Part shown: positions 28,442-37,572 of the stretch, piece after piece | Numbering within the stretch: position 1 is the stretch's first letter | Layout: each line of letters opens with the position of its first letter | Source of the DNA: Paraburkholderia sp. BL25I1N1 | Lineage (GTDB): Bacteria; Pseudomonadota; Gammaproteobacteria; Burkholderiales; Burkholderiaceae | Direction: 5' to 3' | DNA: 64,000 nt | Assembly (NCBI RefSeq): GCF_003002025.1 | Contig: NZ_PVZB01000006.1 | Location: 186,001 to 250,000, forward strand | The notes under the pieces: model-generated | Seen by the model: only the letters and a program-made list of their open reading frames with translations | What the model was told of the DNA's origin: nothing | The model's database searches: none | Made by a program: the position numbers and the translations under genes

Positions 28442-29443
28442 ATGAATACACGTCAACTGGGCCGGCAAGGCCCGCAAGTTTCCGCCATCGGCCTCGGCTG
28501 CATGGGCATGTCCGATCTGTACGGTCCGGCCGACCGCGACGAAGGCATCGCCACGATTCACGCGGCGCTCGACGCCGGCATCACGCTGCTCGACACGGGC
28601 GACTTCTACGGCATGGGCCACAACGAAATGCTGATCCGCGACGCGCTGCAAGGGCGTCAGCGCGAGAACGTGGTGGTCAGCGTGAAGTTCGGCGGAATGC
28701 GTGATCCGGCCGGCGGCTGGATCGGCTTCGACGCGCGGCCGGTGGCGGTGCGCAATTTTCTCGCGTACACGCTGCGGCGGCTCGGCACCGACTATATCGA
28801 CATTTACCGTCCCGCGCGACTCGACCCGGCGGTGCCGGTTGAGGAGACCGTCGGCGCCATCGCCGATCTGGTGAAGGAAGGCTACGTGCGCCAGATCGGC
28901 TTGTCGGAAGTCGGCGCGCACACGCTGCGCCGGGCGCGGGCCGTCGCGCCGATTGCCGATCTGCAAATCGAATATTCGCTGATGTCGCGTGGCATCGAGG
29001 CCGAAATCTTGCCGGTGTGCCGTGAACTCGGGATTGGCGTCACGGCGTACGGCGTGTTGTCGCGTGGTTTGCTGAGCGGCGCGTGGTCGAAAGAGCGTGG
29101 CGCGCAGAAGGATTTTCGCAGCGTGAGTCCGCGCTTTCAGGGTGAGAACCTCGAGCGCAATCTGGCGCTGGTCGAAACGTTGCGCGGGATCGCCGACGCG
29201 CGCGGCACCAGTCCGGCGCAACTGGCGATCGCATGGGCGCTGTCACGCGGCGACGACATCGTGCCGCTGGTCGGCGCGCGCCGCCGCGGCCAGTTGACGG
29301 ATGCGCTCGCCGCCACCGGCTTGAAACTGGGCGCCGACGAACTGGCGCGCATCGAAGCGGCAATTCCGCCTGAAGCCGTGGCGGGCTCGCGCTACAACGA
29401 AGTGCAGATGGCGCATCTGGACAGCGAACGCAGTGGGCATTGA
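28442..29443 (+). CDS. Aldo/keto reductase
   Basis: The 333-residue (beta/alpha)8 oxidoreductase starts [24 protein letters not shown]. Asp and Tyr of the catalytic tetrad are in LLDTGDFYG and Lys in VSVKFGG. At the usual His position (YQ-x-H-R) this protein has YRPARLDP, so His is replaced by Ala. C-terminal NADPH-binding residues are in [12 protein letters not shown]. It probably reduces aldehydes or ketones, with an altered proton relay. The frame is open upstream to 28331, but ATG 28442 follows GGGAAGG and begins the family sequence. It is divergent from, and probably controlled by, the LysR gene. Confidence 0.88.
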   Translation: MNTRQLGRQGPQVSAIGLGCMGMSDLYGPADRDEGIATIHAALDAGITLLDTGDFYGMGHNEMLIRDALQGRQRENVVVSVKFGGMRDPAGGWIGFDARPVAVRNFLAYTLRRLGTDYIDIYRPARLDPAVPVEETVGAIADLVKEGYVRQIGLSEVGAHTLRRARAVAPIADLQIEYSLMSRGIEAEILPVCRELGIGVTAYGVLSRGLLSGAWSKERGAQKDFRSVSPRFQGENLERNLALVETLRGIADARGTSPAQLAIAWALSRGDDIVPLVGARRRGQLTDALAATGLKLGADELARIEAAIPPEAVAGSRYNEVQMAHLDSERSGH

Positions 29444-29492
29444 TCGGCCAATCGATCAGCCAGCTGTGGGAAAAAGGAAGAGATAAAACGAA

Positions 29493-29531
29493 TCGCGCGC
29501 CTTGGATAACGGATTATCACAAGGCGCGCGA
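29493..29531. terminator. Long bidirectional terminator hairpin
   Basis: TCGCGCGCCTTG (29493-29504) pairs with CAAGGCGCGCGA (29520-29531). An inner stem GATAA/TTATC with a CGGA loop stacks inside, with one bulged A. It lies between convergent genes. On the minus strand TTCGTTTTATC follows, so it suits the leftward small membrane gene best. Confidence 0.7.
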
Positions 29532-29577
29532 ATTGAATGCGGTGAATACGAGCAGTGTTTTTAAATCGGATTAACGC

Positions 29578-29907
29578 TCAATTCATCACGTAATTCTGAA
29601 ACAGAATGCCGACGATCACGCCGAACGGAATGCCGAAGGTCCGGCCGCGAAGCGTGGCGTTGATATCTTCATCGAGGACGAAGCTGCAGCGGCGCTCGCG
29701 CCACACGGTTTTATAGGCCAATGGCTTTGCATCGACGATGACGATGGAAATCAGCGCGGTCAGGATAACCTGTTCCAGCGCATGCAGTTTGGCCATGAAC
29801 GGCGAAAATTCGCCGGCATTGCACAGGAGCACCATGACGACGGCGGCAATCAGGGTGCCGAAGAAAAAACCGCTCATGAATCGGCTTGCTGAACTGAGAG
29901 AATCCAT
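29578..29907 (-). CDS. Small membrane protein, unknown function
   Basis: The 109-residue protein has hydrophobic helices at about 11-30, 45-60 and 92-106 and a charged central loop (WRERRCSFVLDEDINATLRGR). GAGG lies about six bases before the ATG at 29907. It ends in NYVMN. No family was recognised. It is flanked by hairpins on both sides and so is probably transcribed alone. Confidence 0.65.
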   Translation of the reverse strand: MDSLSSASRFMSGFFFGTLIAAVVMVLLCNAGEFSPFMAKLHALEQVILTALISIVIVDAKPLAYKTVWRERRCSFVLDEDINATLRGRTFGIPFGVIVGILFQNYVMN

Positions 29908-29989
29908 TTGAACCTCGGCTGTATGCGCCGCCTTGACAAAAAGCGGCGCATCGAAAATATTCTGACGGAAAGGGTTTCCATTCGATAAA

Positions 29990-30016
29990 CCGGCGCCGCC
30001 TTGACTGCGGCGCCGG
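29990..30016 (-). terminator. Probable terminator of the Nudix gene
   Basis: A perfect 10-bp stem, CCGGCGCCGC and GCGGCGCCGG, has a 7-nt loop. On the minus strand it is followed by TTTATCG. It lies about 115 bp after the Nudix gene stop. Confidence 0.5.
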
Positions 30017-30130
30017 TCGACCTCAACGGGATACGCAAGAATATTTTTATTGCCTTGTCCAACCTATCGTCCTTTTCCTAATGGCGCTTAAGATCAGTCC
30101 GAAAAGTACGGAAACTCGCCACGTTTTGAG

Positions 30131-30718
30131 CTAGGTGCCGAAGAGATTCAACCTGGCGTACTGCAACAGCATGATGGTCTTTCCGTCGACGATCTCGCCG
30201 CGCTCGATCATCGCCAGCGCATCCTCCACCGGCAGTTCCAGCACCTCGATATCCTCGCCTTCGTCGGCGAGGCCGCCGCCCGCGCCGACTTTCGCCACCG
30301 CGTCGTATTCAGCGACGAAAAAGTGCAGCTTCTCCGTGACCGAACCCGGACTCATGAAGGCCTCGAAGACCTTGCGGACGTCGTGCACGCGGTAGCCGGT
30401 TTCTTCCTCGACTTCCGCGCGAATCCGCTCTTCCGGCGACGCGGTCTCCAGCAGCCCGGCCGGCGTTTCGATCAGCATGCCGTGATGCCCGTTGACGAAC
30501 GCCGGCAGCCGGAACTGCCGCGTCAGCACGATCGTGCGCCGGTGCGGTTCGTAGAGCAGCAGCGTCGCACCGTTGCCGCGGTCGTAGGTTTCGCGGCTCT
30601 GGCGCTGCCAACTGCCGTCGGCGCGCCGGTAGTCGAAGGTGGTTTTTTTCAGCACGTACCAGTCGTCCGACAGCACCTCGACGTCGACAATCCTGACCCG
30701 TTCGGCGGTTTCGTTCAT
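30131..30718 (-). CDS. nudK: Nudix hydrolase, NudK-like (GDP-mannose or ADP-ribose pyrophosphatase)
   Basis: The 195-residue length matches NudK (about 191). The Nudix helix is GLLETASPEERIRAEVEEETGY, with the REUxEExGU segment reading AEVEEETGY. The Arg is replaced, as is common in the NudK branch. It should hydrolyse a nucleotide-sugar or dinucleotide pyrophosphate in the cytoplasm with Mg2+. ATG 30718 has AGGA nine bases upstream and gives the family N-terminus; the much longer open frame upstream is spurious. It is divergent from the DeoR-family gene (123-bp gap with phased repeats). NudK versus ADP-ribose specificity is not decided by the sequence. Confidence 0.78.
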   Translation of the reverse strand: MNETAERVRIVDVEVLSDDWYVLKKTTFDYRRADGSWQRQSRETYDRGNGATLLLYEPHRRTIVLTRQFRLPAFVNGHHGMLIETPAGLLETASPEERIRAEVEEETGYRVHDVRKVFEAFMSPGSVTEKLHFFVAEYDAVAKVGAGGGLADEGEDIEVLELPVEDALAMIERGEIVDGKTIMLLQYARLNLFGT

Positions 30719-30773
30719 GGCTCGCATCCTGTCCAGTGGGAAACGCGGTTCGCTCCGCATGCGAATCATGGTA

Positions 30774-30809
30774 TCGTGCGATATCGTGCAAAAACAAGTA
30801 ATTTCGTGC
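30774..30809. promoter_or_regulatory. Three helically phased TCGTGC repeats
   Basis: TCGTGC occurs at 30774-30779, 30784-30789 and 30804-30809, spaced exactly 10 and 20 bp. The last two extend to TCGTGCAA. They sit in the 123-bp gap between divergent nudK-like and DeoR-family genes, 33 bp before the regulator's start. DeoR-family repressors often bind direct repeats, so this is a candidate operator. Confidence 0.5.
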
Positions 30810-30841
30810 AATCCCCGCGAAATCCGCCTAGGACCACCGCC

Positions 30842-31597
30842 ATGCTCACATCGCAAAGAAAGCAGCTGATACTCGACGCGCTCAAGCGCAATGGGCAAGT
30901 GATCGCTAAAAGCCTGAGCGCCGAATTCGAAGTCTCCGAGGACACGATTCGCCGCGATCTGCGCGAACTCGCCGCCGAAGGCCAGCTTCAGCGCGTGCAT
31001 GGCGGCGCGCTGCCGGCGTCGCCAGCGGCGGTGGATTTTGCCGGGCGCGAGCGGATCGAATCGGCGTCGAAGGCGGCGATCGGCCGGGCGGCGGCGGGCA
31101 TGATCGCGCACGGCCAGATTGCGTTCGTCGACGGCGGCACGACGGCCGTGCAACTGGCGCGCCATCTGCCGCGCGACTTGCGGGCGACGATCGTCACGCA
31201 TAGCCCGAGCGTTGCCGTCGAACTCGCGGAGCATGCCGAGCTCGAGGTCGTGATGATCGGCGGCCGCCTGTTCCGGCATTCGATGGTCAACGTCGGCGCC
31301 GCGGCCATCGAAGCGCTCAGCCACATTCGCGCGGACCTGTATTTCATGGGCGTGACCGGCGTGCATCCGCAAGCGGGCCTGAGCACCGGCGATAGGGAAG
31401 AGGCCTATGTGAAACGCGCGTTCGCGGAACATGCCGCGGAGACGGTGGTGCTGGCGTCGGCGGAAAAACTCAATGCGGCCTCGGCGTACAAGATCGCGGA
31501 TGTCACGGCGGCCAGTGCGATCGTCGTCGAACGGAACACGGAAGAGGCGTTGACCTCGCCGTTCGAGGCCTTGGGCATCAACATCGTGCGTGCATAG
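30842..31597 (+). CDS. DeoR/GlpR-family transcriptional regulator
   Basis: The 251-residue repressor has the DeoR helix-turn-helix VIAKSLSAEFEVSEDTIRRDLRELA-EG, the RVHGGAL linker and a ribose-isomerase-like sensor domain (DGGTTAVQLARHLP; VMIGGRLF). Such regulators bind phosphorylated sugars. AGGA precedes ATG 30842. It is divergent from the nudK-like gene and probably controls itself and that gene through the phased repeats. The effector is unknown. Confidence 0.9.
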   Translation: MLTSQRKQLILDALKRNGQVIAKSLSAEFEVSEDTIRRDLRELAAEGQLQRVHGGALPASPAAVDFAGRERIESASKAAIGRAAAGMIAHGQIAFVDGGTTAVQLARHLPRDLRATIVTHSPSVAVELAEHAELEVVMIGGRLFRHSMVNVGAAAIEALSHIRADLYFMGVTGVHPQAGLSTGDREEAYVKRAFAEHAAETVVLASAEKLNAASAYKIADVTAASAIVVERNTEEALTSPFEALGINIVRA

Positions 31598-32065
31598 TTC
31601 GACATACTGATTAAAAGGCCAAAGAATAAAGCGCTCACACCCGCTGTAATGCCGTGAATATGGCGCTTCATACCAGATCCGTTATTTGCGAGATAGTGCA
31701 CAAAATTTGACGCACGCTGCGGCGAATTAACGCGATAATCGCGCCCCTTGCCCTCTGTGGGGCAAGGAAAGGCAATTCACGGTAGTTCAAGGTCAATCAG
31801 ATCGACTGCGGCGCGACCGAAGTGACGGTCGCCGCAGGTCGCCGGTACGCCCGGGCGTTAGATAGCGTCCGCGGTTCGAATACCTCCCTCGTGGTGACAG
31901 CCGTCCAGCGCAAGTTCGTCGTGTGCCAGCACGCACGCGGACGCTCGCGTGCGACGGTCCGCGCCCCGCGTCGTTCTGACGACGTCGGAACAGTTACCTC
32001 GCGGGCCGCCTCGATGGAAGCCCCGCGAGGTCGGGTTGCCGCCGTATTCACTAAAGGAGAAGTCC
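31598..32065. other. 468-bp region upstream of the first Mo-dehydrogenase operon
   Basis: It contains a hairpin CCTTGCCC/GGGCAAGG (31746-31753 and 31760-31767, 6-nt loop) without a T-run, then a GC-rich leader. The Mo-subunit frame is open from 31949, but AAAGGAGA at 32053 marks the real start at 32066. No gene was recognised. Confidence 0.5.
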
Positions 32066-34894
32066 ATGGGGAAACTCGACCTTTCGCGTCGCAGTTTTCT
32101 GAAGGCCAGCGTGTTGGCGGGTGTGTCGGTGTATATCGCGCCGATGGGCAGCCGCGCATTCGCTGCGTTGTTCGAAGAGAAAATCCTGACGCCCGTGCAG
32201 TGGGATGCGGCCAACGGTCAGGCGAAATTCCGCATCGACGGGATCGCCAAGGTCACCGGCTCGAAAGTGTTCGCGCGCGACATTCGCGCCGCCGACATGC
32301 CGCACTGGCCGCAGCAGCAATCGCACGCTTTCATTCTGCGCACGACGCAAGCCGACCGCAGCTACGAAGGCTTCGACCTGTCGCTGCTCGGCGACGAACT
32401 GAAGCCGGACCGCGTGATCACCGCCGCCGATCTGGCGCGCGACGGCCTGATCTTCCCGGCTTTCTACGGCGACGACATGCTGTTGCCGCCGGGCAAGACG
32501 CCCGCGTATCTCGGCCAGGCGGTGGCGATCCTGATCTATCACGACTTCGCGCGCTTCCGCTTCGCAAAAGACAAGCTGAAGTTTCAGGATCAGATCATCC
32601 GTTACGGCGCGCCGACCGGCGTGCTCGAACGCGATCCGTGGGGCACGTTCCGCTTCGTGCGCGTCGGCGGCAAGACGCCGTACGACGACGACACCTTCTC
32701 CAGTCTCAAAGATGCGCCTGTTTTCCCGAGCATGATGCGCAAGCACCAGCCGGTGTGGCCGGACGGCGTCGAACACGGCAAGCTCGACGAGCAGGGCATG
32801 TTCCACGCCGCGCGCATCCAGCAGGAACTCGATCAGCCCTCGGCCGACTGGCTGGTGATGGAGCGCGAGTACAACACGCAGTCGATCGACACGGCCGCGC
32901 TCGAGCCCGACAACGCGAACTGCTGGTACGACGCGGCGACGCAATCGCTGCATATGGTCGTGCCGACCCAGGCGCCGTCGGAGGTCGCCGACAGCGCGGC
33001 CGAGATGGTCGCGAAGTGCGCATTCCCGGTGAAGCATCTGTTCCTCCACCCGTGCTACACGGTGGGCTACGGTTCCAAGGATCACTTCAACGTGCCGTTC
33101 TACGGCCTCGTTTGCGCGATGTATGCCGATGGCCGTCCCGTGCGCCTTGCCAACGATCGCTACGAGCAGTTCCAGACTTCGTTGAAGCGCCACGCGTTCA
33201 AGATGAACTACCGCATCGCCGTCGATAAAAAAACCGGCTTGCTGCAATCGTTCAAGGCGCAGATGGAAGCGAACGGCGGCGGGCGCTGCAACTTCTCGCC
33301 GTCGGTGGCAATGGTCGGCGCAACAGCCGCGCAGTCGATCTATTACTTCCCGAAGAACGATCTGTCGGCGGTGGCGATTGCTTCGCGCGCGATCGACGCG
33401 GGTTCCGCACGCGGCTACGGCACGCTGCAGAGCATGGCCGCGACCGAGATGATGATCGATGAAATCGCCGCGCAGCTCGAACTTGATCCGATCGAGTTCC
33501 GCCTGAAAAATGCGCTGCGTTCAGGCATGAAGAACACGCAAGGCGCAGTGCCGGCCGGCGCGATTCGCGTCGACGATGTGCTGAACAAAGCGAAGCTGCA
33601 TCCGCTGTGGACGAACCGCGCGAAGCGCAAGGTCGAGTTCGAAGCGGCGCATCCGGGCAAGCGTTACGGCGTCGGCTTCGCGTGCGTGCAGAAGGACTTC
33701 GGCACCGGCGCGGAGACTTCGTTCGCGAAGGTCGAATTCGGTGCCGACGGCAAGATCGGCCTGCAACACACGGCCGCCGAAATCGGCACCGGCATGTCGA
33801 CCTCGCAGGCCGTCGCGGTGGCGAAATGGCTCGGCAAGCCGGCCACCGACGTGCACGTCGCCATCACCGACTGGCCCGATCTGCCGGTTGTGACGAGCGG
33901 CGATCCGTACATGATGTCGCAAGCCGATCAGGACAAACTCGCGGCGAATCCGCGCTGGTCGCCGGGTTACGCGTCGCCCTCGAGCGCGACGAATTCCGCT
34001 TACTACTTCACGCACAGCACGCGCGAAGCGGCGCGCGTCGTGTTCACGCATGGTCTGTGGCCGGCGGCGATGTCGATCTGGAGCCAGGGCATTGGCGGCG
34101 GCCAGGCCGCGCCATTGCTGGTGCGTATCGAAGACGCGCGCTGGGTCGACGGCAAGCTCTCCGCGGCAGGCCTCGAACCGCTGCCGTGCGAACAGCTCGC
34201 GAAGAAGGCGCACGAACTCGGACTCGTGACCGGCGCAACCGTGCACGTGTTCAACCGGTGGCAGTGGACCGAAGCGGACTTCGAGATCGACGGCAGCATC
34301 GAGCGCTGGCCGCTCGACGGGCTCGCGGTGCGCTACGGCGACAGCGCGTCGGCCGATAAGCAAAAGACGCAGACCACGCCGAATCGCTACCGCGTGCTGG
34401 ATCGTCAACGCGTGTTTATTCCGCCGGTCCAGCGCAACAACGCGGCCGTGACGTACTACAGCGCGGTCGGCACGCTGGTCGAACTGTCGGTGCATGAAGC
34501 AAGCGGCAAGGTCGATCTGCTCGCGCATCACTCGATCATGGAATGCGGCAATCAGATCTCGCCGCAACTCGTGTCCGGCCAGTTGCAAGGCGGTCTGGCG
34601 ATGGGCATCGGCCACGCGCTGCATGAATATCTGCCGCTCTACGAAGACGGCCCCGGCAACGGGACGTGGAACTTCAATCGTTACCACTTGCCGCGCGCGA
34701 CGGACGTCGCCGTCTGGACGCAGACCGGCGAAGTGCTGCCGCCGCTGACCGAGACCGATCCGCCGAAGGGCATCGCCGAAGTCGTGATGATTCCCGTGGT
34801 CGGCGCCATCGTGAACGGGATCGCGCACGCGATCGGACATCGCTTTACCGACCTGCCGGTCACCCCGCAACGTATTCAGGAGGTGCTCGCATGA
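32066..34894 (+). CDS. Xanthine-dehydrogenase-family molybdopterin subunit, Tat-exported (operon 1)
   Basis: The 942-residue large subunit has a Tat signal (SRRSFLK at 7-13, then a hydrophobic stretch) and is therefore periplasmic. It has the isoquinoline-oxidoreductase/aldehyde-dehydrogenase-type Mo-cofactor fold, including GHALHEYLPLYEDG and the catalytic Glu at about 905 (KGIAEVV). It is about 190 residues longer than its counterpart in operon 2, with extra segments in the N-terminal and middle regions. AAAGGAGA precedes the ATG. It overlaps the 2Fe-2S gene by 4 bp (ATGA), and a triheme cytochrome follows. It should hydroxylate an aldehyde or N-heterocycle and send electrons via 2Fe-2S to cytochrome c. 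The substrate is unknown. Confidence 0.87.
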   Translation: MGKLDLSRRSFLKASVLAGVSVYIAPMGSRAFAALFEEKILTPVQWDAANGQAKFRIDGIAKVTGSKVFARDIRAADMPHWPQQQSHAFILRTTQADRSYEGFDLSLLGDELKPDRVITAADLARDGLIFPAFYGDDMLLPPGKTPAYLGQAVAILIYHDFARFRFAKDKLKFQDQIIRYGAPTGVLERDPWGTFRFVRVGGKTPYDDDTFSSLKDAPVFPSMMRKHQPVWPDGVEHGKLDEQGMFHAARIQQELDQPSADWLVMEREYNTQSIDTAALEPDNANCWYDAATQSLHMVVPTQAPSEVADSAAEMVAKCAFPVKHLFLHPCYTVGYGSKDHFNVPFYGLVCAMYADGRPVRLANDRYEQFQTSLKRHAFKMNYRIAVDKKTGLLQSFKAQMEANGGGRCNFSPSVAMVGATAAQSIYYFPKNDLSAVAIASRAIDAGSARGYGTLQSMAATEMMIDEIAAQLELDPIEFRLKNALRSGMKNTQGAVPAGAIRVDDVLNKAKLHPLWTNRAKRKVEFEAAHPGKRYGVGFACVQKDFGTGAETSFAKVEFGADGKIGLQHTAAEIGTGMSTSQAVAVAKWLGKPATDVHVAITDWPDLPVVTSGDPYMMSQADQDKLAANPRWSPGYASPSSATNSAYYFTHSTREAARVVFTHGLWPAAMSIWSQGIGGGQAAPLLVRIEDARWVDGKLSAAGLEPLPCEQLAKKAHELGLVTGATVHVFNRWQWTEADFEIDGSIERWPLDGLAVRYGDSASADKQKTQTTPNRYRVLDRQRVFIPPVQRNNAAVTYYSAVGTLVELSVHEASGKVDLLAHHSIMECGNQISPQLVSGQLQGGLAMGIGHALHEYLPLYEDGPGNGTWNFNRYHLPRATDVAVWTQTGEVLPPLTETDPPKGIAEVVMIPVVGAIVNGIAHAIGHRFTDLPVTPQRIQEVLA

Positions 34895-35655
34895 CGGCCC
34901 CTAATCAAACCAACGCAAATGTCGCTAGTGGCGCGGTGAGCGCTGCTGCACCAAGTGGCGCTTCCGCAAGCAGCGCTTACGCCGCCTCTGCAAGCGGCTC
35001 TTCTGCCACTCAGGCGAGCGGCGTCGCCGCAGCTTCGGCTGCCGTCGCTGCCCGCGCGCCTGCGGGCGCGTCCGCAGCCAGCGCGGTCGAGCGACCGCTG
35101 ACGCAATTCCGCTCGATGCCGCTGTCGATCAAGGTGAACGGCGAGATCGTCGGCCCGACCGATGTGCCCGCCGGCCTGATGATGATCGACTATCTGCACG
35201 AGTATCTTCACTTGACCGGCTCGCGCCTCGGCTGCGGCCAGGGCGTTTGCCACGCGTGTGTGGTGATCGTCGACAAACCGGACGGCACCAGCGAAGAAGT
35301 GCGCACCTGCATCACCGGCGCGAATTTTTTTCACGGCAAGTCCATTCGCACGATTGAAGGCCACGCGAAGCGCAACGAAGCCGGCGAGGTCCTCGAACTG
35401 ACACCGATCCAGCAGAAGTTTCTCGAGCACTTCAGTTTTCAGTGCGGCTATTGCACGCCGGGCTTCGTCAATGCGGCGACCGTGTTGATCGAACGCCTGA
35501 AGCGTCAGCCGGTCGCTAAAGACAAAGTCGAGGAAACCATTACCGAAGCGTTGAACGATCACATCTGCCGCTGCACGGGCTACGTGCGCTACTACGAAGC
35601 CGTGAAGGAAGTCGTGCTGACGACGCCGGGCCTCGTAAAGGACGCCGCACAATGA
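34891..35655 (+). CDS. (2Fe-2S) subunit with Ala/Ser-rich N-terminal extension (operon 1)
   Basis: The 254-residue subunit carries two [2Fe-2S] centres: Cys115, 120, 123 and 140 (plant-ferredoxin type) and Cys185, 188, 226 and 228. The ferredoxin fold starts near residue 76 (MPLSIKVNGE). The first 68 residues are a low-complexity Ala/Ser/Gly run not found in the usual 150-180-residue homologues, including the one at 41273. AGGAGGT lies seven bases before ATG 34891, so the extension is very likely translated unless an internal start is used (Met76). It overlaps both neighbours by 4 bp, showing translational coupling. Confidence 0.88.
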   Translation: MTAPNQTNANVASGAVSAAAPSGASASSAYAASASGSSATQASGVAAASAAVAARAPAGASAASAVERPLTQFRSMPLSIKVNGEIVGPTDVPAGLMMIDYLHEYLHLTGSRLGCGQGVCHACVVIVDKPDGTSEEVRTCITGANFFHGKSIRTIEGHAKRNEAGEVLELTPIQQKFLEHFSFQCGYCTPGFVNAATVLIERLKRQPVAKDKVEETITEALNDHICRCTGYVRYYEAVKEVVLTTPGLVKDAAQ

Positions 35656-36911
35656 GGCGACCCATCACCTTGCGCCGCACGCTCTTGCTGCTCGGTACGC
35701 TGCTCATGCTGAGCGCGTGCGGCGGTAAGCACGACGATTCCGCCGCACTGGCCGCGGCCGCCGCATTGGGACCGCAAGCCACCGCCGCCGATCCGCTCGC
35801 GCGCGGCCGCTACCTCGTCAAAGCCGCCGATTGCGCCGCCTGCCACACCACGCCAGACGGCGCGCCGTTCGCCGGCGGCGTGAAGCTCGCTTCGCCGTTC
35901 GGCACCTTCTACGGCACGAACATCACGCCGGACAAGGACCACGGTATCGGCAACTGGAGCGCGGACGACCTGTACAAGGCGCTGCACGACGGCGTCGCGC
36001 CGGACAAGCAGCTCTATCCGGCCATGCCGTACACGTCGTACCGCCGGCTGTCGCGCGCGGACAGCGATGCGATCTACGCGTACCTGATGGCGCAGAAGCC
36101 GGCCGCGGTGGCGAACCACGAGCCCGAACTGTCGTTCCCGTTCACGCTGCGTTTCGGCGTGCGTTTCTGGAACTGGATGTTCCTGGAAGACGCGTTGCCG
36201 GATGCGTCGACGGGACAGACGGCGCAGTGGAATCGCGGACGCTATCTGGCGAGCGCGCTCGGCCATTGCACCGAGTGTCATACGCCGCGCGGCACGTTCG
36301 GCCAGCTCGACGGCGCAAAGCCGTTGACCGGCGCGGCGCTCGGCCGGATCGCGGCGCCGGATATCACGCCGCATGGTCTCGCGGCTCGCGGCTGGACCGC
36401 AGCCGATTTGCAGACGTTCTTCGCCACCGGCATCGCGCCGCAGGGCTCGGCATTCGGCGAGATGTATCCCGTGGTGCATCTGAGCAGCCAGTACCTGACG
36501 CATGACGACTTGCGCGCGATCTCGACCTACCTGCTCGGCGACCAGGCCCCCGCGCCGCAACCGCTGCAGCCGGTTTCCGCGGATGCCGCTCAGCTCGAAG
36601 CAGGGCGCAACGTGTATCTGGGCGTGTGCGCGGGCTGTCACGGATTGAACGGCGAGGGCAAGCCGCATGTTGCCGTGCCGATGCATGGCAATTCGACGCT
36701 GCGTCAAAGCGATGCCCACAATCTGATTGCGGCGATGCTCGACGGCATCGGCGCGCAGGATTTTCCGGGCCTCGAACGGATGCAGGAGATGCCCGGCTTC
36801 GCCAATCAACTCAGCGATATGGAACTTGCGCAACTCGCCAATTATCTGCGTGCGACGTGGGGCGGCCAGCCTGCCGATGTGACGGCGGATGCGGTGAAAG
36901 CACTGCGTTGA
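35652..36911 (+). CDS. Triheme cytochrome c lipoprotein (operon 1)
   Basis: The 419-residue protein has a lipoprotein signal (LSAC, Cys23) and three heme c sites: CAACH 61-65, CTECH 206-210 and CAGCH 326-330. This is the membrane-anchored cytochrome of gluconate/aldehyde dehydrogenase-type complexes and should carry electrons from the Mo/FeS pair to quinone or an oxidase. The phrases PFGTFYGTNITPD and LYPAMPYTSYR are family hallmarks. It starts on the ATGA overlap with the 2Fe-2S gene, and a T-run terminator follows. Domain layout matches the cytochrome at 43995 heme for heme. Confidence 0.92.
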   Translation: MRRPITLRRTLLLLGTLLMLSACGGKHDDSAALAAAAALGPQATAADPLARGRYLVKAADCAACHTTPDGAPFAGGVKLASPFGTFYGTNITPDKDHGIGNWSADDLYKALHDGVAPDKQLYPAMPYTSYRRLSRADSDAIYAYLMAQKPAAVANHEPELSFPFTLRFGVRFWNWMFLEDALPDASTGQTAQWNRGRYLASALGHCTECHTPRGTFGQLDGAKPLTGAALGRIAAPDITPHGLAARGWTAADLQTFFATGIAPQGSAFGEMYPVVHLSSQYLTHDDLRAISTYLLGDQAPAPQPLQPVSADAAQLEAGRNVYLGVCAGCHGLNGEGKPHVAVPMHGNSTLRQSDAHNLIAAMLDGIGAQDFPGLERMQEMPGFANQLSDMELAQLANYLRATWGGQPADVTADAVKALR

Positions 36912-36967
36912 ACCGTTGATGTGCTTCCGGCGCCTTCTGTCAGGGCGCCGGGCGCGGGCATTCGAAG

Positions 36968-37004
36968 AAACCGACGCTTCGGGTTGTTAAGGGCGTCGGT
37001 TTTT
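36968..37004 (+). terminator. Rho-independent terminator of operon 1
   Basis: AAACCGACGC (36968-36977) pairs with GCGTCGGTTT (36993-37002), followed by TTTTT. A second GC-rich hairpin, CCGGCGCC/GGCGCCGG (36927-36951), lies just before it. Confidence 0.8.
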
Positions 37005-37155
37005 GCTTGCCCCGCCTCGGTCATCGTGTCTCCTCATGAAGTCGCGCAATGAACTCGCGCGCCATGGTCTGCTCAAATGGTATCGCGCCGCTGCCGGCTT
37101 GCGGCGCGCGTTACGTTTCGCCGTAGGCAAGGCAGATTCCTTTCACGGAGACTTC

Positions 37156-37572
37156 ATGAGCAATCGCGCGACGGAGATCCTTCCGCATCATAGTTACGTT
37201 TATTCGCTCGGCGCGCCGCTGGCCTGCGTGCAAGGCACGATCAGCAAGGTGTTCGCCAGCCCGGAAAATCACAATGGCGCCAATCACCAGCACTTCGTCA
37301 TCAAGATCGACACGGTGGTGAAGTTCGAAGGCGGTACGGAAAATCTCGTGGGCACCGAGGTCTTCGTCGCCGTGCGGTTCGGCGACAACGAGGGCCTCGC
37401 GCATGAGATCCCCAACTTGCAGGCAGGCCAGCCGATCGAAGCCCAGGGCGAGTACATCCCCGACGCCAAAGCCTATCCCACCGAAGACAATCGCAATCCC
37501 GTTCTGCCGGTACTGCACTTCACGCATCACCCGGTCGGTTACGTGAAATACCAGGGGCAGTACTACAGCTAG
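37156..37572 (+). CDS. Conserved hypothetical protein, possible OB-fold
   Basis: The 138-residue soluble protein has ACGGAG five bases before ATG 37156. The sequence alternates strands (VQGTISKVFAS; HQHFVIKIDTVV; GTEVFVAVRFGDNE; PIEAQGEYIP) and ends VLHFTHHPVGYVKYQGQYY. The HFTHH-P pattern with preceding HQHF recalls DUF3465-type proteins, but I am not sure. No signal peptide or membrane segment. It is flanked by the operon 1 terminator and a small GTCCGG/CCGGAC hairpin (37577-37593). Confidence 0.7.
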   Translation: MSNRATEILPHHSYVYSLGAPLACVQGTISKVFASPENHNGANHQHFVIKIDTVVKFEGGTENLVGTEVFVAVRFGDNEGLAHEIPNLQAGQPIEAQGEYIPDAKAYPTEDNRNPVLPVLHFTHHPVGYVKYQGQYYS

